Assembly: GCA_002205965.3 (NCBI GenBank)
Contig: NADL03000590.1
Coordinates: 1,059,001 to 1,123,000, forward strand
Source: Kappaphycus alvarezii
Taxonomy: Eukaryota; Rhodophyta; Florideophyceae; Gigartinales; Solieriaceae
DNA: 64,000 nt
Reading direction: 5' to 3'
Shown: one piece after another, positions 59,760 to 64,000 of the stretch
Numbering within the stretch: the first letter of the stretch is position 1
How the letters are laid out: every line of letters begins with the position of its first letter
The notes under the pieces: generated by a model
Told to the model about the DNA's origin: nothing
The model's database searches: none
What the model saw: the letters and a program-made list of their open reading frames with translations, nothing else
Program-made: the position numbers and the translations under genes

Positions 59760-61450
59760 TGGACCATCACGAGCCATCCACTACCCGATCTCCACCGGTC
59801 ACCTCGCTGGAAAGCCTTGGGGCGTGTGCCACCCGCGATTGTATATTGTACCTTCTTCCCTCTCATTGGTTTATCTCCAGATCTTAGCAAGTATTTTGCC
59901 CAATCGACGCCTCCATTAGCCTTCCCGCCTCTCAAGCGATAACCTGCTACTCTTGTCCCTTTTTCGCAACGTTTCCAAATTATTTTTAATAAAATTTCAT
60001 TCTTTACAATCACACTGGCAGAGTCGCAGGGGGTTTCACTGTATATCGCTATATAGTGCACTGTAAAGCTCATGTCCTAAATTCAGAAATTCTTCAAGGA
60101 AATAATCGTTGCAATTTGAAACTTTTAACTTGAATTAGTGATTTCCAAAGTAGATGATTGGTCAGAATTGCTTCTTTATTTCAAGCATTCCCGGATCAAT
60201 CGTTGAACAAATAAGGGGCCCTCCACATATTATTCGCCAATTGTCCTGTGGTGTGGCAAGCAATTTGCGCGTGTCAAGGCGCAGCCTGAAAGACAATCCG
60301 CTACGAAAGCCCAGCGAGCACAAATCCATACTCGACTTTTCAGCAATCAAAGCAACAAGAGACGGCTCAGGCGTAGGGATTTAGAGCAGTCCCGGTATAG
60401 TGCACAACGGCGTGCCACAAACTAGTATACCTTGCTCGGCATGTTCAGCCACCCAGTCTAGCATTATAGACGCAGGATACACGTTCTAGTCGTTTTACTT
60501 TCGAGTCGACTAGGCGCTCAAACTCCTTTACCAACGCATCCACATGCATCAACCCTTACATCAATGTCACCTACGCCGAGCGCGCTGCGTTTTCGACGCC
60601 GTTAAGTGCAAAGCCTTCTCAGAAATTCCGCCAATCTCACCCTCCCGTCAGCGCTTGCCAACCCATTACACCAAAGCCTCCCCTGTGCGCCTTTTCGGTT
60701 TCAAATACCTGCTCTGCACCACTTTCTTACCATAGAGTCTGCGGTTCTGGTGCAAGACAGATGCATCAGTGTCTGATATCTGGCGGCAGACCATCGGCGA
60801 GCTCACAAACTTTAACGTGACAAGCTCCTGCGCTAGTTCCCGACAGCTTGGCGGAAACCACGCACTACTCACATTTGACCATGCTTCTTTGGTGCGCTTT
60901 CTCTTTCCGGCGCGGGTAAGGACAGCTCACCGAATGACCTCCTAACAAACTGCGCAAGCCCGTCACCCCGATTGACCAAGGTCTTTTCCTTCCGTTGAGT
61001 AAAGGGGCTGATGCGAACGCGCTCTACACGTGCAGTAAAGTTGTTTTAAGATTTTAGTGCAGTGTTCAGACCACTTTGCTGGAAACTGACCACTAGCGAC
61101 GTGTAAAAGACCCAACGCAAACGCGCAATCTAACGTCAAACAAGTCGCACAACCGTAGCCCTTCGTACCATCGGAATGCCGCTCAGTGTGAATCGCATTC
61201 TAGAGTGCGTCTTCTGCTTGTCCGCGAGCAGCACTGCACACGCTTGTTTGGATGGGGTCCGCAACAAGTCCGACACTGATCCCCACCTCAAGCGGAAGCT
61301 TGACATCGCGCAACGATGTTGCCCGTAAGCTAGCCTTCTCTGTCGGCTCTGTTAATTACTAGGAGCGTGCAATGTTGGCGCACATCGTCGAGTTTACAAA
61401 ACCATCACACGACTAGATCAGCGACACTGCAAAGTGTACGGCGAGCCACC
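59760..61450. other. Intergenic region between chlP and RPS9, no gene recognised
   Basis: Of intermediate composition. Open frames (for example 60154-60384 and 60544-60735) have no recognisable motif. The segment next to 59487 should hold the chlP promoter, but no TATA box is convincing. Confidence 0.45.
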
Positions 61451-61458
61451 GCTTGGAT

Positions 61459-62208
61459 CTACTCGTCATCCTCGTCATCCCCACCGCCACCACCACTACT
61501 CTTGCGACGCTCAATCGCACGGCGCTTGACACGACCCGGTCTGCCACCACCAAACGGCGAATTGAGTGAAAAGTCAATATGCTTCTGGGAATCAACCCTC
61601 ACCATAAACGACGGCACATTGACCAACTGTTTTCCCACACGGATGTGACGTTGCTTGATCAACACACGTGCATGATGAATACTTTTCGCCAGCCCCAGCT
61701 TCACAACCTGCGTCTGCAAACGACGCTCCAAGAAATCCTGCACCTTTAGCGAAAGCACGTAATCGAGCGCTTGTCGCGATTCATCGAGCAAACCGAGACG
61801 AGTGAGGCGACGCAGAAGGGCGGTTCCTTCAAAGACACGACGGGGGTCCTTTTCTTCCAAGGTTAGAAGCTCACGCGCGGCGGATCGGATCTTGGAAAGG
61901 ACAAGCTGTACACGCCAGATTTCACGCTTGTTACGAAGGCCATATTTGCCGGCTAGTTGCAGCTCCGCGTCGAGGCGCTCCTTCTCGAACGGACGGCGCG
62001 GGGTACGGAAAGTTTTCGACGCTGCAAGATGATTCCAGGAATTGGGTTGGTGGGAGAAATACAAGGGTTAGTTCCAGATGTCCTGACGGTGTTTGGCTTA
62101 TTCTTTGGCATTTTGGGTTCAAAGCTTTCACATTTCTCATGGTTGAATAGTCGCTCCGCACGCGCTCGTGTGAGATGGACGATACTTACTGTTGCGATAG
62201 TTCGGCAT
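61459..62208 (-). CDS. RPS9: 40S ribosomal protein S9 (uS4 family), 2 exons
   Basis: Cytosolic small-subunit protein that binds 18S rRNA early in assembly and lines the mRNA entry/decoding side. Exon 1 is 62208-62190 (MPNYRN plus one base), exon 2 is 62021-61459; together 193 residues, as in other eukaryotes. Family phrases in order: [72 protein letters not shown] with the S4 RNA-binding loop [18 protein letters not shown], then [20 protein letters not shown] and an acidic Gly/Asp tail. The first exon is only 19 nt, and its call rests on the conserved MPxYRN start, a consensus donor and an exact phase match. Intact. Confidence 0.97.
62022..62189 (-). other. Spliceosomal intron of RPS9
   Basis: 168 nt on the minus strand, donor ACA|GTAAGTATC and acceptor ATCTTGCAG|CGTCG. 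Splicing joins [12 protein letters not shown] without a shift. An unspliced reading would begin with unrelated residues from the intron. Confidence 0.9.

Positions 62209-64000
<1,792 letters not shown>

Noticed and set aside
59459-59887. Plus-strand ORF over the chlP 5' end
   Set aside because: Antisense of the chlP leader region; no motif.

Overview
The window looks like nuclear DNA of a photosynthetic eukaryote, most probably a red alga. The main evidence is an intact nuclear geranylgeranyl reductase (chlP) whose N-terminus starts MAFV. That is the Phe-near-the-start transit peptide style of primary red-lineage plastids, and there is no ER signal peptide in front of it. Genes are few, short-introned (two confident introns, 139 and 168 nt, both near the 5' end of their gene) and confined to GC-richer islands. 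The rest is transposon-derived or AT-rich DNA. The species call is inference; the eukaryotic and plastid-bearing call is solid.

Layout. 0.3-6.9 kb: an old, decayed Ty1/copia element on the minus strand with both LTRs still visible. 7-14 kb: AT-rich desert. 14-24 kb: gene island with an SAM-dependent methyltransferase (15.9-16.6 kb) and a two-exon gene ending in a hemerythrin HHE domain (18.8-21.0 kb), surrounded by dispersed TACTG/CAGTA pentamer repeats. 24.8-27.5 kb: a second copia-type relic. 28-41.5 kb: AT-rich DNA with remnants of PIF/Harbinger, Tc1/mariner, copia and possibly gypsy elements. 41.7-50.1 kb: a three-level nested insertion. An old plus-strand copia relic is split in its reverse transcriptase by a 1.4-kb solo-LTR-like element (TSD GATTT), which is itself split by a young 5.7-kb minus-strand copia element (TSD GTATA, two 435-bp LTRs). 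50.8-53.1 kb: a non-LTR retrotransposon relic on the minus strand with RT and a C-terminal restriction-like endonuclease. 54.3-55.8 kb: a second, uninterrupted copy of the solo-LTR-like element (TSD GCGTG) with an intact 200-aa acidic ORF. 56.3-57.7 kb: another non-LTR relic on the plus strand. 58.1-64 kb: housekeeping island with chlP, RPS9 (40S ribosomal protein) and the start of methionine aminopeptidase 2.

The genes do not form a pathway; they are independent housekeeping or plastid genes sharing an island. The most unusual items are the ORF carried inside the two TG...CA-ended elements, the hemerythrin protein with an unrecognised N-terminal two thirds, the palindrome-forming TACTG pentamer arrays around the genes, and a recurrent pattern. 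In three otherwise well conserved genes the frame breaks exactly where one base is lacking from a short homopolymer, which points to consensus errors rather than four independent pseudogene lesions.
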